64,000 nucleotides of DNA from Mayfieldus sp963841445 (GCA_963841445.1 CAWJCP010000010.1:9609-73608); one strand, 5' to 3'. Counted from the first letter of the stretch, positions 23,760 through 32,940 are shown. Notes: a model not told the origin generated them from the sequence alone. A program made the numbers and translations.

Positions 23760-24938
23760 ATGACAGTCATCAAGGACAGCGGGCGGCGCGCGCCCCTCCC
23801 GCCCTTCAGCGAGGAGCACGAGGAGCTGCGCGAGACGGTTCGCCGCTTCGTCAGCGCCGAGATCGCCCCGCACGTCGACGCGTGGGAGGAGGCGCGGCAG
23901 TTCCCGCGCGAGCTCTACAACCGCTGTGGCGAGCTCGGCTTCCTCGGCCTCAAGTTCCCCGAGGCCTACGGCGGCCAGGGAGGCAGCTACCTGCACGACG
24001 CGGTCTGGACCGAGGAGCTCTCGCGCTCGGGCGGCTCCGGCGGCGTCGCCGCGGGGCTCAATGCACACGCCTCGATCGCGATGCCGCCGATCTTCAACTT
24101 CGGCACCGAGGAACAGCGTCAAAGATGGGTCGTGCCGGGGATCAAGGGCTTAAAGATCGGCGCGCTGGGGATCACCGAGCCGGGCGCCGGGTCAGACGTG
24201 GCGAGCATCCGCACCACCGCCCGCCGCGAGGACGGCTACTACGTCGTCAACGGCGCCAAGACGTTCATCACCAACGGCGTCCGCGCCGACTTCCTGGTCT
24301 GCGCCTGCCGGACGACCAGCGAGGGCGGCCACGGCGGGATCTCGTTCCTGGTCCTGGAGCGCGAGATGCGCGGGTATGAAGTGGCGCGCAAGCTGGAGAA
24401 GATGGGTTGGCACGCCTCCGACACTGGCGAGCTCTCCTTCACTGACGTCGAGGTCCCGGCCGAGAACCTGCTCGGGGAGGAGAACGGCGGCTTTCATCTG
24501 ATCATGGCCAACTTCGCCTGGGAGCGGCTCGACATGGCGATCGGCGCGGTCGGCGGGATGCAGAAGGCGTTCGAGCGCACTCTCTCCTACGCGCTGGAGC
24601 GCCAGGCCTTCGGCCGCCCGATCGGGAAGTTCCAGGCGATCCGCCACAAGTTCGCCGAGATGGCGACCCGGATCGAGGCCTCGCGGGCGCTCACCTACAA
24701 CGCCCTGCGCCTCTTTCACGAAGGCCAGGACTGCATCCGCGAGGTGACGATGGCAAAGCTTGAGACCCAGCGGGCGCTGGTCGAGATCGCCGACGAGTGC
24801 CTGCAGATCCACGGCGGCTACGGCTACATGCGCGAGTACGGAATCGAGCGCGCGCTACGCGACGCCCGCCTCGGCCCGATCGGCGGCGGCACCGACGAGA
24901 TCATGAAGGAGATACTCGGCAAGCAGATGGGGTTGTAG
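23760..24938 (+). CDS. Acyl-CoA dehydrogenase (second copy)
   Basis: This 392-residue enzyme is a clear paralogue of the one at 21051: 'LGFLGLKFPEAYGGQGG', 'LGITEPGAGSDVASIRTTA', 'NGAKTFITNG', 'FGRPIGKFQAIRHKFAEM' and 'QIHGGYGYMREYGIERALRDARL'. The base is probably the Glu in 'FAWERLDMA', the isovaleryl/long-chain type position. The substrate is likely a branched or long acyl-CoA. It stands downstream of a SnoaL-like gene and upstream of a convergent TetR regulator. Confidence 0.92.
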   Translation: MTVIKDSGRRAPLPPFSEEHEELRETVRRFVSAEIAPHVDAWEEARQFPRELYNRCGELGFLGLKFPEAYGGQGGSYLHDAVWTEELSRSGGSGGVAAGLNAHASIAMPPIFNFGTEEQRQRWVVPGIKGLKIGALGITEPGAGSDVASIRTTARREDGYYVVNGAKTFITNGVRADFLVCACRTTSEGGHGGISFLVLEREMRGYEVARKLEKMGWHASDTGELSFTDVEVPAENLLGEENGGFHLIMANFAWERLDMAIGAVGGMQKAFERTLSYALERQAFGRPIGKFQAIRHKFAEMATRIEASRALTYNALRLFHEGQDCIREVTMAKLETQRALVEIADECLQIHGGYGYMREYGIERALRDARLGPIGGGTDEIMKEILGKQMGL

Positions 24939-25005
24939 GGGTCTAGAAGATTTCCGAGTCTCGCCGAATTCGTCGGCTGGACCTGAGGCAACAGAGACCG
25001 CAGGC

Positions 25006-25656
25006 CTAGCCACGCCTCACGGCGTAGCCGCCGAGCCCGCGCTCCAGGGCGGCGAAGGCGATGTTCGCCTGGCTGCGCACCTCGCGCGCGATCTGATGGG
25101 CCGGCGCGCCGTCAAGAGTACGGCGGCGGACGAAGCCGATCAGCCCCCGATGCAGCCCGAGCATCGCGTCGGCCACCACCCGCGGCTCGACATCGTCGGG
25201 ATCGGCTCCGGTCTCAGCGGCCAGCAATTCGGCCAGCGCCCCGGAGTAACCCGCGAAGACCTGGCGTTCGCGAGCGAGCAAAGCGGGGCTTTCGGTGATC
25301 ACCCGCGTGATCGTGCGCAGCTGCCGGGTCGCCTTCGCGTCGTCTTTGATCGCCAGCACACCGCGGCGGCCGAGCAGGAAGCGCCGGAAGGCCGCGAGGG
25401 CCGACTCCCCGCTCTTGCGGGTGCGGATCGCCTCCAGCAGCTCCTCCCCGAACTCCTCCAGGCGACTGTAGAAGAGGTCCTCCTTGGTCGGGAAGTAGTT
25501 GAAAACCGTCTTCTCGGCCACCTCGGCCTCGCGCGCCACCTCGGCGACCGTCACCGCATCGAAGCCGCGCTCCGCGAACAGGCGCCTGGCGGTTTCGGCG
25601 ATCTGCAGCCGAGTCTGACTCTTCTTTCGCTCGCGAAGTCCCGGCTCTGCATTCAT
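25006..25656 (-). CDS. TetR family transcriptional regulator
   Basis: The 216-residue regulator has the TetR helix-turn-helix at about residues 15-62 ('RRLFAERGFDAVTVAEVAREAEVAEKTVFNYFPTKEDLF', split here by position) and an all-helical C-terminal domain typical of actinobacterial drug-responsive members. It is divergent from an MFS efflux gene across an 85-bp gap, the classical arrangement in which the regulator represses the pump and itself. Confidence 0.88.
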   Translation of the reverse strand: MNAEPGLRERKKSQTRLQIAETARRLFAERGFDAVTVAEVAREAEVAEKTVFNYFPTKEDLFYSRLEEFGEELLEAIRTRKSGESALAAFRRFLLGRRGVLAIKDDAKATRQLRTITRVITESPALLARERQVFAGYSGALAELLAAETGADPDDVEPRVVADAMLGLHRGLIGFVRRRTLDGAPAHQIAREVRSQANIAFAALERGLGGYAVRRG

Positions 25657-25666
25657 CAGGGATCTA

Positions 25667-25696
25667 TGCTACTGTCGCTAGAAAGTTATGGCAACT
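25667..25696 (+). promoter_or_regulatory. Putative MFS promoter and operator
   Basis: TGCTACTGT (25667-25675) fits an extended -10 element and is identical to the one before the dehydrogenase at 20934. An inverted repeat AGTT-ATGGC-AACT (25684-25696) follows within the likely transcription start. It is a candidate site for the divergent TetR protein. With this -10, an ATG at 25688 would give an almost leaderless message. Confidence 0.4.
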
Positions 25697-25741
25697 GTAA
25701 GATTGCAGCAGCACACCCGACGGAGAGCTCACAGACAACCG

Positions 25742-27223
25742 ATGCACGCCCTTGCATCCCAGAGCCCGAACAGTCTTCCCGATCGTCCCGACGGCGCCAG
25801 GGTTGGGGTGCCGTTCGCGGCGATCGTGCTGGCGATGCTCCCCGCGGTGCTGGACCAGACGATCCTCGCCACCGCCCTGCCCACGATCGCCAGCGACCTC
25901 GGCAGCCTCAGCGACGTCTCCTGGGTCGTCACCGCTTACGTCGTCGCCGCCGCGGCTACAACTCCCCTGTGGGGCAAGCTCGGCGACCGCCACGGCCGCA
26001 AGCTGCTGTTGGAGGTCGCGCTGATTCTCTTCGTGACGGCCTCGGCTCTCTGCGTGACGGTGCAGGACATAACGCAGCTGATCGGATTGCGGATGATCCA
26101 GGGGGCGGCGGCCGGCGGCCTGATGACGCTGGCGATGGCCAGCGTCGGAGACCTTGTTGCGCCGCGCGAGCGCGGCCGCTACCAGGGCTACATCGCCGCG
26201 ACCTTCGCGGTCGCGACCGTGATCGGCCCCCTGCTCGGCGGCCTGCTCGTGCAGCACGCGAGCTGGCGCTGGGTGTTCGTCGTCAACCTGCCGCTCGGCG
26301 CCGCCGCACTTACCGGACTCGGCCTGCGGCTACCGGCGCCTACTGCAAAGCCATCCAAGGCCCCTCTCGACGCTGCCGGCGCCGCCCTGCTTGCCGGGGC
26401 GACCAGCGCGCTGATGCTGACATGCATCTGGGGCGGCCAGCGCTACGCCTGGGACTCGCCTGCGATCCTCGCCCTGACCGCTGCGACGATCATTTTGTCC
26501 GGCGCTCTAGTTGCCCTCGAGCGCCGCGCAGTCGACCCGATCGTCCCCTTCCACCTGCTGCGCACCAGAGCGGTGACGGTCGCGAGCGCGGCCCTGTTTC
26601 TGGGCACCGCGGCTCTTTTCTCGGTCACCGTCTTCGTTCCGCTTTTCCTGCAGACGACCACTGGCGCCACGCCTACCGAGGCGGGGCTGCTTCTGGTCCC
26701 GGCGATGCTCGGGATCACCATCTCAACGATGTTCTCGGGTCGCAGCATCGCTCGCAGCGGCCGCTTCAAGCGCTTCCCGGTCGCCGGCCTGGCGCTGATG
26801 GCGGCGGCGCTGGCGCTGCTTGCCGCGCTCGCCGGCCACCCGAGTCGGCTCGGGACCGCGATCGGCCTCGCCCTCTTCGGCCTGGGCTTCGGGATGGTCA
26901 CCCAGATCCTCGTCGCCGCCGTCCAGAACAGCGTCGAGCGCCGTGACCTGGGGGTGGCCACCGCCGTCACCGGCTTCTTCCGGGCGCTCGGGGGCGCGGT
27001 CGGCGCCGCGGTGCTCGGCGCCGTGTTCGCGGCGCGGGCCGGGATCCATGCGTCGGAGGGCAACCCCGCCGCGCTCGGCGCAGCCGTCCGCAGCGAGGTG
27101 ATCGACGGCGTGCAGGGCGTCTTCGCCGTCGCGGCGCCGCTTGTCGGCCTCGCCCTTTTGATTGTGCTCCTGCTCGAGGAAATGCCCCTGAAAGGCGCCG
27201 ACGCGTCGGGTGCGGGCAGGTAG
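25742..27223 (+). CDS. MFS multidrug efflux transporter, DHA2 (EmrB/QacA) type
   Basis: The protein is 493 residues from ATG 25742; an in-frame ATG at 25688 would add 18 residues. It has about 14 hydrophobic segments and DHA2 signatures: 'LPTIASDLG' after TM1, motif A 'GKLGDRHGRKLLL', motif C-like 'VIGPLLGGLLVQHASWRWVFVVNLP'. It is a proton-driven exporter of hydrophobic compounds. It is divergent from a TetR gene, and a DUF2269-like membrane gene follows after 5 nt and is probably co-transcribed. Confidence 0.9.
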   Translation: MHALASQSPNSLPDRPDGARVGVPFAAIVLAMLPAVLDQTILATALPTIASDLGSLSDVSWVVTAYVVAAAATTPLWGKLGDRHGRKLLLEVALILFVTASALCVTVQDITQLIGLRMIQGAAAGGLMTLAMASVGDLVAPRERGRYQGYIAATFAVATVIGPLLGGLLVQHASWRWVFVVNLPLGAAALTGLGLRLPAPTAKPSKAPLDAAGAALLAGATSALMLTCIWGGQRYAWDSPAILALTAATIILSGALVALERRAVDPIVPFHLLRTRAVTVASAALFLGTAALFSVTVFVPLFLQTTTGATPTEAGLLLVPAMLGITISTMFSGRSIARSGRFKRFPVAGLALMAAALALLAALAGHPSRLGTAIGLALFGLGFGMVTQILVAAVQNSVERRDLGVATAVTGFFRALGGAVGAAVLGAVFAARAGIHASEGNPAALGAAVRSEVIDGVQGVFAVAAPLVGLALLIVLLLEEMPLKGADASGAGR

Positions 27224-27228
27224 GGCTG

Positions 27229-27693
27229 ATGTCCGCCGCCCTCTATGACTGGCTGCTCTTCGGGCACATCGTCGCCGCGATGATCTGGCTGGGCGGCGCG
27301 GTCCTGCTCGGCGCCGTGGCCAGCACCGTGCTTCGCTCACCCGATCCCGATCTCCTCGGGCGCTTCTTGGCAGGGCTGCGGTATCTCGGCCCTCGCCTCC
27401 TCGCCCCGGCCACCGTCGCCGTCTTGGGGCTCGGCATCTGGCTGGTGCTCAACGCCGCCGCTTGGGGATTCGATCAGCTGTGGGTCCAGCTTGCGGTGGG
27501 GCTGCTCCTGGCTGCCTTCTTGATCGGTGCTGCGCACCAGAGCAGGACCGCACTCGCCGCCGAGCGGGCCCATGACCGCGGAGACCATGACGAGGCACTG
27601 CGGCAGCTGCGGCGCTGGTCGTGGGGCTATTGGCTGATAGTCGGGCTTCTGATCGCTGCGACTTGGGACATGGTCAACAAGCCCGGCCTGTGA
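27229..27693 (+). CDS. DUF2269-like integral membrane protein
   Basis: This 154-residue protein has four transmembrane segments and the family features 'LLFGHIVAAMIWLGGAVLLG' at the N-terminus (conserved His in TM1) and 'WSWGYWLIVGLLIAATWDMVNKPG' at the C-terminus. It resembles the DUF2269/CopD-like membrane proteins. The function is unknown; the histidine could bind metal or heme. It directly follows the efflux gene. Confidence 0.75.
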   Translation: MSAALYDWLLFGHIVAAMIWLGGAVLLGAVASTVLRSPDPDLLGRFLAGLRYLGPRLLAPATVAVLGLGIWLVLNAAAWGFDQLWVQLAVGLLLAAFLIGAAHQSRTALAAERAHDRGDHDEALRQLRRWSWGYWLIVGLLIAATWDMVNKPGL

Positions 27694-27739
27694 AAGGAGC
27701 AACCGCAATGTCCGCCAGATCCACCTCGCCCCGCGTCAT

Positions 27740-27957
27740 TCTGCGAAGCGAGCAACACTTTCGCCAACCTAAGCGACGCACCCGCCCGACAGCTGATCGT
27801 CTGCACCCCGGCCGGGTTCGAGCGCTACTTCGCCCGCATCGCAGCCGAGCGCCAGGGCACACAGCCTCCCGAGTGGGCCATGCAGCCGATCCCCGACGTA
27901 ACGCGCGTCGGCCCGGCTATCGACCCGACCAGCGAACGCCAGCGGGGATCGGCCTGA
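27740..27957 (+). pseudogene. Remnant: C-terminal part of a cupin-domain protein
   Basis: The frame ending at TGA 27955-27957 reads 'NTFANLSDAPARQLIVCTPAGFERYFARIAAE', matching the last strand and C-terminal helix of cupin proteins of the quercetin-dioxygenase-like group ('HtF.N.sd.parll...tPagFE.fF'). The N-terminal cupin barrel, metal site and start codon are absent. It is an orphan gene end, so this part of the 430-bp gap is decayed rather than regulatory. Confidence 0.65.
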
Positions 27958-28120
27958 TGTCGCTTGGCCGAGAGCTGGATACCCGTGCGAACAAGGGCAT
28001 TGACGGCGCGGCGGTCACCCTCGAGCTCGACCTCGCCCTCCTGCACCGCGTCCAGCAACGAGCGCCCGCCAAAGAACACGGAAGCGAGGCTGTCGGGGTC
28101 GGTTTGGATCCTCGCGAGGA
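27958..28120 (-). pseudogene. Remnant: C-terminal SCP2-like end of an HxlR-type regulator
   Basis: On the minus strand the frame reads 'ARIQTDPDSLASVFFGGRSLLDAVQEGEVELEGDRRAVNALV' (shown here only to locate it: about 28118 down to 27990). This matches the sterol-carrier-like C-terminus of HxlR-type winged-helix regulators. The DNA-binding domain is missing because the VOC gene starts at 28124. It faces the cupin remnant tail to tail. Confidence 0.55.
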
Positions 28121-28123
28121 GCC

Positions 28124-28975
28124 ATGAGCGAGCGCGACGGCTACGAGCACGGCGTCCCCTGCTTCGTTTCGGGCGTCTTCGCGGACCCCGACGCCGCAGC
28201 CTCCTTCTACTCGGAGCTGTTCGGCTGGGAGACCGCGGACCTGATGTCGGCCGATCACCCCGGCAGCTACCACGTCTGCCGGTTGCGTGGGCGGGACGTT
28301 GCCGCAATCGTCTCCCAGCACGGAGCTCCCGCCCCGCCCCAAGCGGTCTGGACGACGCTGATCTGGGTCGATTCGGCGGACGAGGCCGCCGCCAAGGCGA
28401 GGGGCGCCGGCGGCGGGGCGATCGGCGAGCCGTTCGACTCGCCGGGAGGCGGTCGGCAGGCGGTACTGACGGATCCTGCCGGAGCGGTGTTCTCCGTCTG
28501 GGAGCCGCGCGCGCGCCGCGGCGCCCAGCTCGTCAACGAGCCCGGCGCCTGGGCGATGAGCGCGCTGAGCTCCCCCGATCCCGATGGCGCGAAGCGCTTC
28601 TACGGCGAGCTCTTCGGCTGGAGCACCGAGTCGTTCGACATGGGCGGGGCCGAGATGCTGATGTGGACCGTCCCCGGCTACGTCGGCGGCGAGCCGCAGC
28701 AGCCCGTCCCCCGCGACGTGGTCGCGACCATGGCTCCGCCCGCCCCGGACAGGGACGGCCCCCCGCCGCACTGGAGCGTTGACTTCTGGGTCGCGAACAT
28801 CGACGAGGCCTCCAGGAATGTTGCGGAGCGCGGCGGCGAGGTCCTCACCGGCCCCTACGACATCCCGAACACGGGGCTTCGCCAGGCCGTCGTGGTCGAC
28901 CCGCAGGGCGCGAGCTTCTCGCTCACCCAGCCGCCCGGGCGGGCTGACCCCGTGCCGGGGATCGCTGGAACGTGA
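28124..28975 (+). CDS. Two-domain VOC (glyoxalase/bleomycin-resistance) protein
   Basis: The 283-residue protein has two tandem VOC domains (about 8-130 and 140-270), each with 'F...FPD..A..FY.ELFGWE'-type starts (ADPDAAASFYSELFGWE and SPDPDGAKRFYGELFGWS). It resembles the mycobacterial CFP32/27-kDa antigen group. Substrate and metal are unknown. A GAGGAG ribosome-binding site, inside the decayed regulator remnant, precedes the ATG. It is the first of three co-directional genes. Confidence 0.85.
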   Translation: MSERDGYEHGVPCFVSGVFADPDAAASFYSELFGWETADLMSADHPGSYHVCRLRGRDVAAIVSQHGAPAPPQAVWTTLIWVDSADEAAAKARGAGGGAIGEPFDSPGGGRQAVLTDPAGAVFSVWEPRARRGAQLVNEPGAWAMSALSSPDPDGAKRFYGELFGWSTESFDMGGAEMLMWTVPGYVGGEPQQPVPRDVVATMAPPAPDRDGPPPHWSVDFWVANIDEASRNVAERGGEVLTGPYDIPNTGLRQAVVVDPQGASFSLTQPPGRADPVPGIAGT

Positions 28976-28988
28976 AAGGGATCACCAG

Positions 28989-29582
28989 ATGACCAAGGTC
29001 TTCAGCGCCCACGCAGTGTCGGTCGACGGCTACATCGCCGGTCGCGATCCCAGCGCGGGAAGCGGCCTCGGCGATGCCCGGATGCTCTTCGACTGGTACT
29101 TCGACGGCGAGACGCCCAGTCAGGTGTTCGGCGGGTTCCGGCTGAGCGAGCCCAGCGCTCGCGTCTTCGACGCCCTCGCCGCACGAGTGGGTGCAGTCGT
29201 GGCGGGGCGCAACACCTACGAGCACTCCAGCCACTTTGGAGGCGGCAGCCCGCACCCGACGGCGCGGCTGGTCGTTCTCAGTCATCGGCCGGCGCCGGAC
29301 ATCAGTGCGAGTCAGACGCTCGTCACTACCGGCATCGAGGACGCGATCGCCGCGGCACACGAGGGCGCCGGCGACAAGGACGTCTCCCTGATGGGCGGCG
29401 GCGTCGTCACGGCGGCGTTGGCGGCAGGGCTAGTCGACGAGCTCGTTCTGCATCAGGTGCCGATCCTGCTCGGCGACGGACGGCCGTTCTTTCAAGCTCT
29501 GCCCGAGCACGTGCGCCTCAACCTCCTCGAAGCCGTACAGGCACCGGCCGTGACCCACCTCCACTACGAGGTGGTCCGATGA
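28989..29582 (+). CDS. Dihydrofolate-reductase-like (RibD C-terminal domain) protein
   Basis: This 197-residue protein has the RibD_C/DHFR-like fold: 'SVDGYIAGRD' near the start, 'VVAGRNTYEHSSHFGG' and the nucleotide-binding 'VSLMGGGVVTAALAAGLVDELVLHQVPILLGDGRPFF'. Proteins of this type reduce small carbonyl or pyrimidine substrates with NADPH, but most stand-alone ones are uncharacterised. It begins 13 nt after the VOC gene (AAAGGGA ribosome site) and overlaps the next start by 4 nt. Confidence 0.86.
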   Translation: MTKVFSAHAVSVDGYIAGRDPSAGSGLGDARMLFDWYFDGETPSQVFGGFRLSEPSARVFDALAARVGAVVAGRNTYEHSSHFGGGSPHPTARLVVLSHRPAPDISASQTLVTTGIEDAIAAAHEGAGDKDVSLMGGGVVTAALAAGLVDELVLHQVPILLGDGRPFFQALPEHVRLNLLEAVQAPAVTHLHYEVVR

Positions 29583-30499
29583 TCCTCGTCACCGGCGGGC
29601 TGGGCATGATCGGCGCCCACACCGCCCGCGCGCTACTCGATCTCGACCACGAGGTCCTCGTCACCGCCCACCGCCGGACCGAGGTCCCGTCGTTCCTCGC
29701 CGGCCGGGTCACCGTGAAGGCCCTCGACGTCACCGACCGGGATGCCTTCCTCTCCCTCGCCGATCGCCACGACATCAGCGACATCGTCCACCTCGCCGGC
29801 AGTATCCCCGACGAGGACCCGGTCGGCTTCTTCCGCACCGAGACGACCGGCCTGCTCAACGCACTGGACGCCGCCCGCAGCTGGGGCGTGCGCAGGTTCG
29901 CCGTCGCCAGCAGCCTCGGCGTGTACGCCGGTCGGACCGAGACCCGCTGGCACGAGGAGCTGGCGCTGCCCGCCACGACGCTGCCGCACCTGATCGTCGC
30001 CTTCAAGAAGGCCGTCGAGCCACTCACCACGCACAGCCTCCAGGGCAGCGGCGTCCAGCCGGTCGTGCTCCGGATAGGGACCATCTGGGGACCGCTCGTC
30101 GACCCGGAATCACCGTTCTTCCCCATTCCCCCCTACATCAACGCCGTGCTCCGCGGTGAGGAGCCGCGGCCGCTGCACGCCGACGACGGCGGTGACTGCT
30201 GCTACGCACCCGACGCCGGGCGCGCAATCGCCCTCCTGATGACCGCGGAGACCCTGCCGCACGACACCTACAACGTCTCCAGCGGCCGGCCGGCCCGCAA
30301 CCGCGAGTTTGCGGACGCCCTGCAGGTGACCATCCCCGGCCTGCGGCTCGACCTCCTGCCCGGCCGCCAGGACGGCCCCGGTGACGACCCGTACCTCGAC
30401 ACCACCCGGCTCACCCACGACACCGGCTTCGCGCCGACCTTTGACGTCGCCCGCGCGGTCGCTGACTACGTCGCGTGGCGCACCGACAACCCTCGTTAG
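29579..30499 (+). CDS. NAD-dependent epimerase/dehydratase (extended SDR)
   Basis: The 306-residue protein has 'ILVTGGLGMIGAHTARAL' for NAD binding, 'DIVHLAGSIPDEDP' and 'VVLRIGTIWGP'. The usual active-site Tyr-x3-Lys is not evident: the region reads 'LPHLIVAFKKAVE', retaining a lysine but lacking the tyrosine. It may be an atypical extended SDR. It overlaps the RibD-C gene by 4 nt (ATGA), so the two are translationally coupled. Confidence 0.8.
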   Translation: MILVTGGLGMIGAHTARALLDLDHEVLVTAHRRTEVPSFLAGRVTVKALDVTDRDAFLSLADRHDISDIVHLAGSIPDEDPVGFFRTETTGLLNALDAARSWGVRRFAVASSLGVYAGRTETRWHEELALPATTLPHLIVAFKKAVEPLTTHSLQGSGVQPVVLRIGTIWGPLVDPESPFFPIPPYINAVLRGEEPRPLHADDGGDCCYAPDAGRAIALLMTAETLPHDTYNVSSGRPARNREFADALQVTIPGLRLDLLPGRQDGPGDDPYLDTTRLTHDTGFAPTFDVARAVADYVAWRTDNPR

Positions 30500-30646
30500 A
30501 AGCGCTTGCTCGCCGCCGGCAAGCTCGACTTTCGACGCCGCCCGCGAGCATCTCGTCGCCCTGGCCGGAGAGGACGATGGCCGGTCGCGCGGCTCGACGA
30601 GACGCTGCGGATGGTGGAGGCGCAATCCGAGGCGGAAGATCGGTAG
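30500..30646 (+). pseudogene. Probable decayed gene end
   Basis: Between the epimerase stop and the convergent permease, two reading frames carry protein-like fragments: 'FDAAREHLVALAGEDDG' in one and 'VARLDETLRMVEAQSEAEDR' followed by a stop in another. This pattern fits the 3' end of a frameshifted gene. No family is recognised and no start is seen. Confidence 0.35.
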
Positions 30647-30653
30647 GACATCG

Positions 30654-31784
30654 CTACCCCGCCGGTCTGGCGAGCAGCGTGATCGCCGCCAGCACTAGGG
30701 CCAGCACACCGAAGCCGAGCTTTGCCAGGTAGCCCTGCGAGGTCCGCAGCGCGATCACGCATTGCAGCGAGTAATAAGCGGCGAACGCGCGCGAGGCGAC
30801 TGCGATGATCGTGAAGGTCGGAATCGTCCAGACCAGCAGGATCGCCGCCCCACCGCTGACCACGTAGGAGCGCGGGTGCCGCATCAGGCGACCGAAGAGG
30901 CGGTGCAGGTTGCCGTCGGCGGCGACCGTGTCGGCGGTGGCGGCGCTGAACTGGCTGAGCACCGCCGTGATCACGATCGGTACCGAGAGCAGCGGCACCA
31001 CGCGGGAGCTGATGTCAAGCAGCGTCATGTCGGCCCCGTGCCCGGTGCCGAGACCCATCACCGGGGTCGCGACCACGACGAAGCCGAGGTAGATCGAGCT
31101 GGAGACGAGCTGCGAGAGCCGGCAGGCCCAGATCCGCGTCGTGCGGTCGTACTCCGCGGCCAAATAGCGCACGGTCTCGAAGCCCTGCACGGTGATCACG
31201 ATCCCCCCCAGCACCAGCAGCACGTCGCCGAGGCCCTTGCTGGGCACGGGCGGCAGGTCGAGGCCGCCGCGAAGCAGGTTCGCGCCATCGTGGACGAACA
31301 GCGCGCCGCCAAAGATCGTGGTCAGCACGAGCACCGCACCGAGGGCCAGGCGTTCCATCAGATCGAGGCCGGAGAAGCCCCTGACCACGCCCACGAGGAC
31401 GATCACCAGCACCGCGCCGGAGGCGAGCGCCCGCTCGGCGCTGTCTGACCCCGAGCTTGCGAACTCGACCACGTACTCGGACATGATCCGCAGGTAGAGG
31501 GCCACCGAGATCACGTAGGCGACGACGATGACCAGATCCGCCGCCTGCTCGAGCCTCCAGGTCCCGTGGTCGAGCCGCCCGTCGTCCTGCAGCGGCTCGA
31601 CAGTGGCGACGTTGTGGCGGATCGCCGTGCCGACGAGCCAGGCGAACCCACAGACCCCGACGACCCCGAAGATCGCCAGCGCCCCGAGCGTTCGCTCGAG
31701 GACCGGGACGATGATCAGAAAGCCGCTCCCGAAGATCGAGGCCAGCGGCGTGACCGCCGCCAACATCACCTGGCGCGAGAACAT
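30654..31784 (-). CDS. Multi-pass membrane permease-like protein
   Basis: This 376-residue protein has about 11 hydrophobic segments, starting 'MLAAVTPLASIFGSGFLIIVP', with a charged loop near residue 70 and a motif 'GFETVRYLAAEYDRTTR'. The unwound-helix-like 'SIFGSGFL' in TM1 and overall pattern resemble APC-superfamily (amino acid/Na+ symporter) permeases, but no subfamily is certain. It stands alone between a decayed gene end and an AhpD-like gene. Confidence 0.65.
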   Translation of the reverse strand: MFSRQVMLAAVTPLASIFGSGFLIIVPVLERTLGALAIFGVVGVCGFAWLVGTAIRHNVATVEPLQDDGRLDHGTWRLEQAADLVIVVAYVISVALYLRIMSEYVVEFASSGSDSAERALASGAVLVIVLVGVVRGFSGLDLMERLALGAVLVLTTIFGGALFVHDGANLLRGGLDLPPVPSKGLGDVLLVLGGIVITVQGFETVRYLAAEYDRTTRIWACRLSQLVSSSIYLGFVVVATPVMGLGTGHGADMTLLDISSRVVPLLSVPIVITAVLSQFSAATADTVAADGNLHRLFGRLMRHPRSYVVSGGAAILLVWTIPTFTIIAVASRAFAAYYSLQCVIALRTSQGYLAKLGFGVLALVLAAITLLARPAG

Positions 31785-31905
31785 CGGGCTGAGCTGCTTG
31801 ATCGCGGCACCCTATTGGTGGCAGGGCGCTAGATCGCGCCTGCGCCGGACGCCAGCGGTTCGGAACGCTCCGGCGGCTACCTCGTCGCGATCGCGAAGGA
31901 GACCG

Positions 31906-32940
31906 TCAGCCCGGGCGCCCGGCACTGACGCCGCCCGCATCGAACGGCGCGACAAGCCAGCCGGCGACCCGCCTCGCGGCAACCCAGCTGGCCCATGCGA
32001 TCGCTCCGACGATCCGTGCGTCGCCTGCGCCCTGAGCTCGAAATGCAGAAATCAACTGGTCGTCGATCTGGTAGGGCGCAAGCGCGGCCAGCAGCGCTAT
32101 TCGCGCGCCCGGCCGGGCCTCATGGTCAAGCTCACTCAGCAGCTCCTCAACCCAGGACATGGTCGGCGGCGGGAACTCGCCGTTCCAGGCGAGCACACGT
32201 TCCTCGACCAGTGCCCGGGTCGGGTGATCGAGCGCTTCGGCCCCGGCCCGATTGACACTCGATGCAAACTCGGCAAATGCGGCGGCGATCGCCGGCGCAG
32301 GCGCCGCCCAGGCCAGGTCCGCGGGCAGCTGAGCAGGCACATTCGGCGTCGACGTAGAGGGCGCCCGCCGGTTGACCGCGCGGGCGAACCAACGGCCCGC
32401 AATTCGGCTGGTGACGGCTCCCAGCCGGCCCCCGAACGGCAACGGGCTCGGGCCGAGCAATGCGCTCACGGCTCGGTTGACATAGTGAAAGCTGACCGCC
32501 GTTCCGATGAACTCCGGCGTCCAAGCGGCGTCGAACGGCTGGGAGACGAGCTCCTCGGGTTGCGGGGGCCGGCTGGCCTTGGCCCAGGCGACGACCGCCG
32601 CCGCGGCGGAATCCTTCGGCTCGCGGCCGCGCCGCATCGCAACCGCAACGTCGTGTCGCGTCGCGGCATGCAGCATGATCGTGTGGGCGTCGACGCACCA
32701 GGGGCAGCGGTTGCTTTCGGAGACCGCGGTGGCAACGGCCTCCTTGAGGTACCGCGGTGCCTCCCCGGCGACCAACGACTCGCGGAAGATGTGCCAGACG
32801 CCGGCGAGGAGCTCGGGAGCAGACGAATGGAGGGTGAACGGCTCGACGACCGCGCCGAAATCGCGCCGAACCTCCGCGTAGACCTCGGCGACGGCGCCTT
32901 TCGCTCTGCGCGGCGGAACCACGGCAACCCGGACGCTCAC
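31906..32940 (-). CDS. AhpD-like carboxymuconolactone decarboxylase family protein
   Basis: The 344-residue protein has the peroxidase motif Glu75-x3-Cys79-x2-Cys82-x3-His86 (ESNRCPWCVDAH), which in AhpD forms a redox-active disulfide and proton relay. The C-terminal half (from about 190) is a second helical CMD-like repeat without the cysteines. It is probably an alkylhydroperoxidase-type thiol peroxidase. The GTG start has a GGAGGTG ribosome site 4 nt upstream. Confidence 0.85.
   Translation of the reverse strand: MSVRVAVVPPRRAKGAVAEVYAEVRRDFGAVVEPFTLHSSAPELLAGVWHIFRESLVAGEAPRYLKEAVATAVSESNRCPWCVDAHTIMLHAATRHDVAVAMRRGREPKDSAAAAVVAWAKASRPPQPEELVSQPFDAAWTPEFIGTAVSFHYVNRAVSALLGPSPLPFGGRLGAVTSRIAGRWFARAVNRRAPSTSTPNVPAQLPADLAWAAPAPAIAAAFAEFASSVNRAGAEALDHPTRALVEERVLAWNGEFPPPTMSWVEELLSELDHEARPGARIALLAALAPYQIDDQLISAFRAQGAGDARIVGAIAWASWVAARRVAGWLVAPFDAGGVSAGRPG

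Noticed and set aside
25096..26946. 616-codon plus-strand frame across tetR and the MFS gene
   Set aside because: It runs antisense through tetR and out of frame through the transporter, with Arg/Pro-rich shadow composition.
31785..31905. Plus-strand fragment 'GGYLVAIAKETVSPGARH' before the AhpD-like gene
   Set aside because: It looks protein-like but is too short and without start or family match to call a gene remnant.
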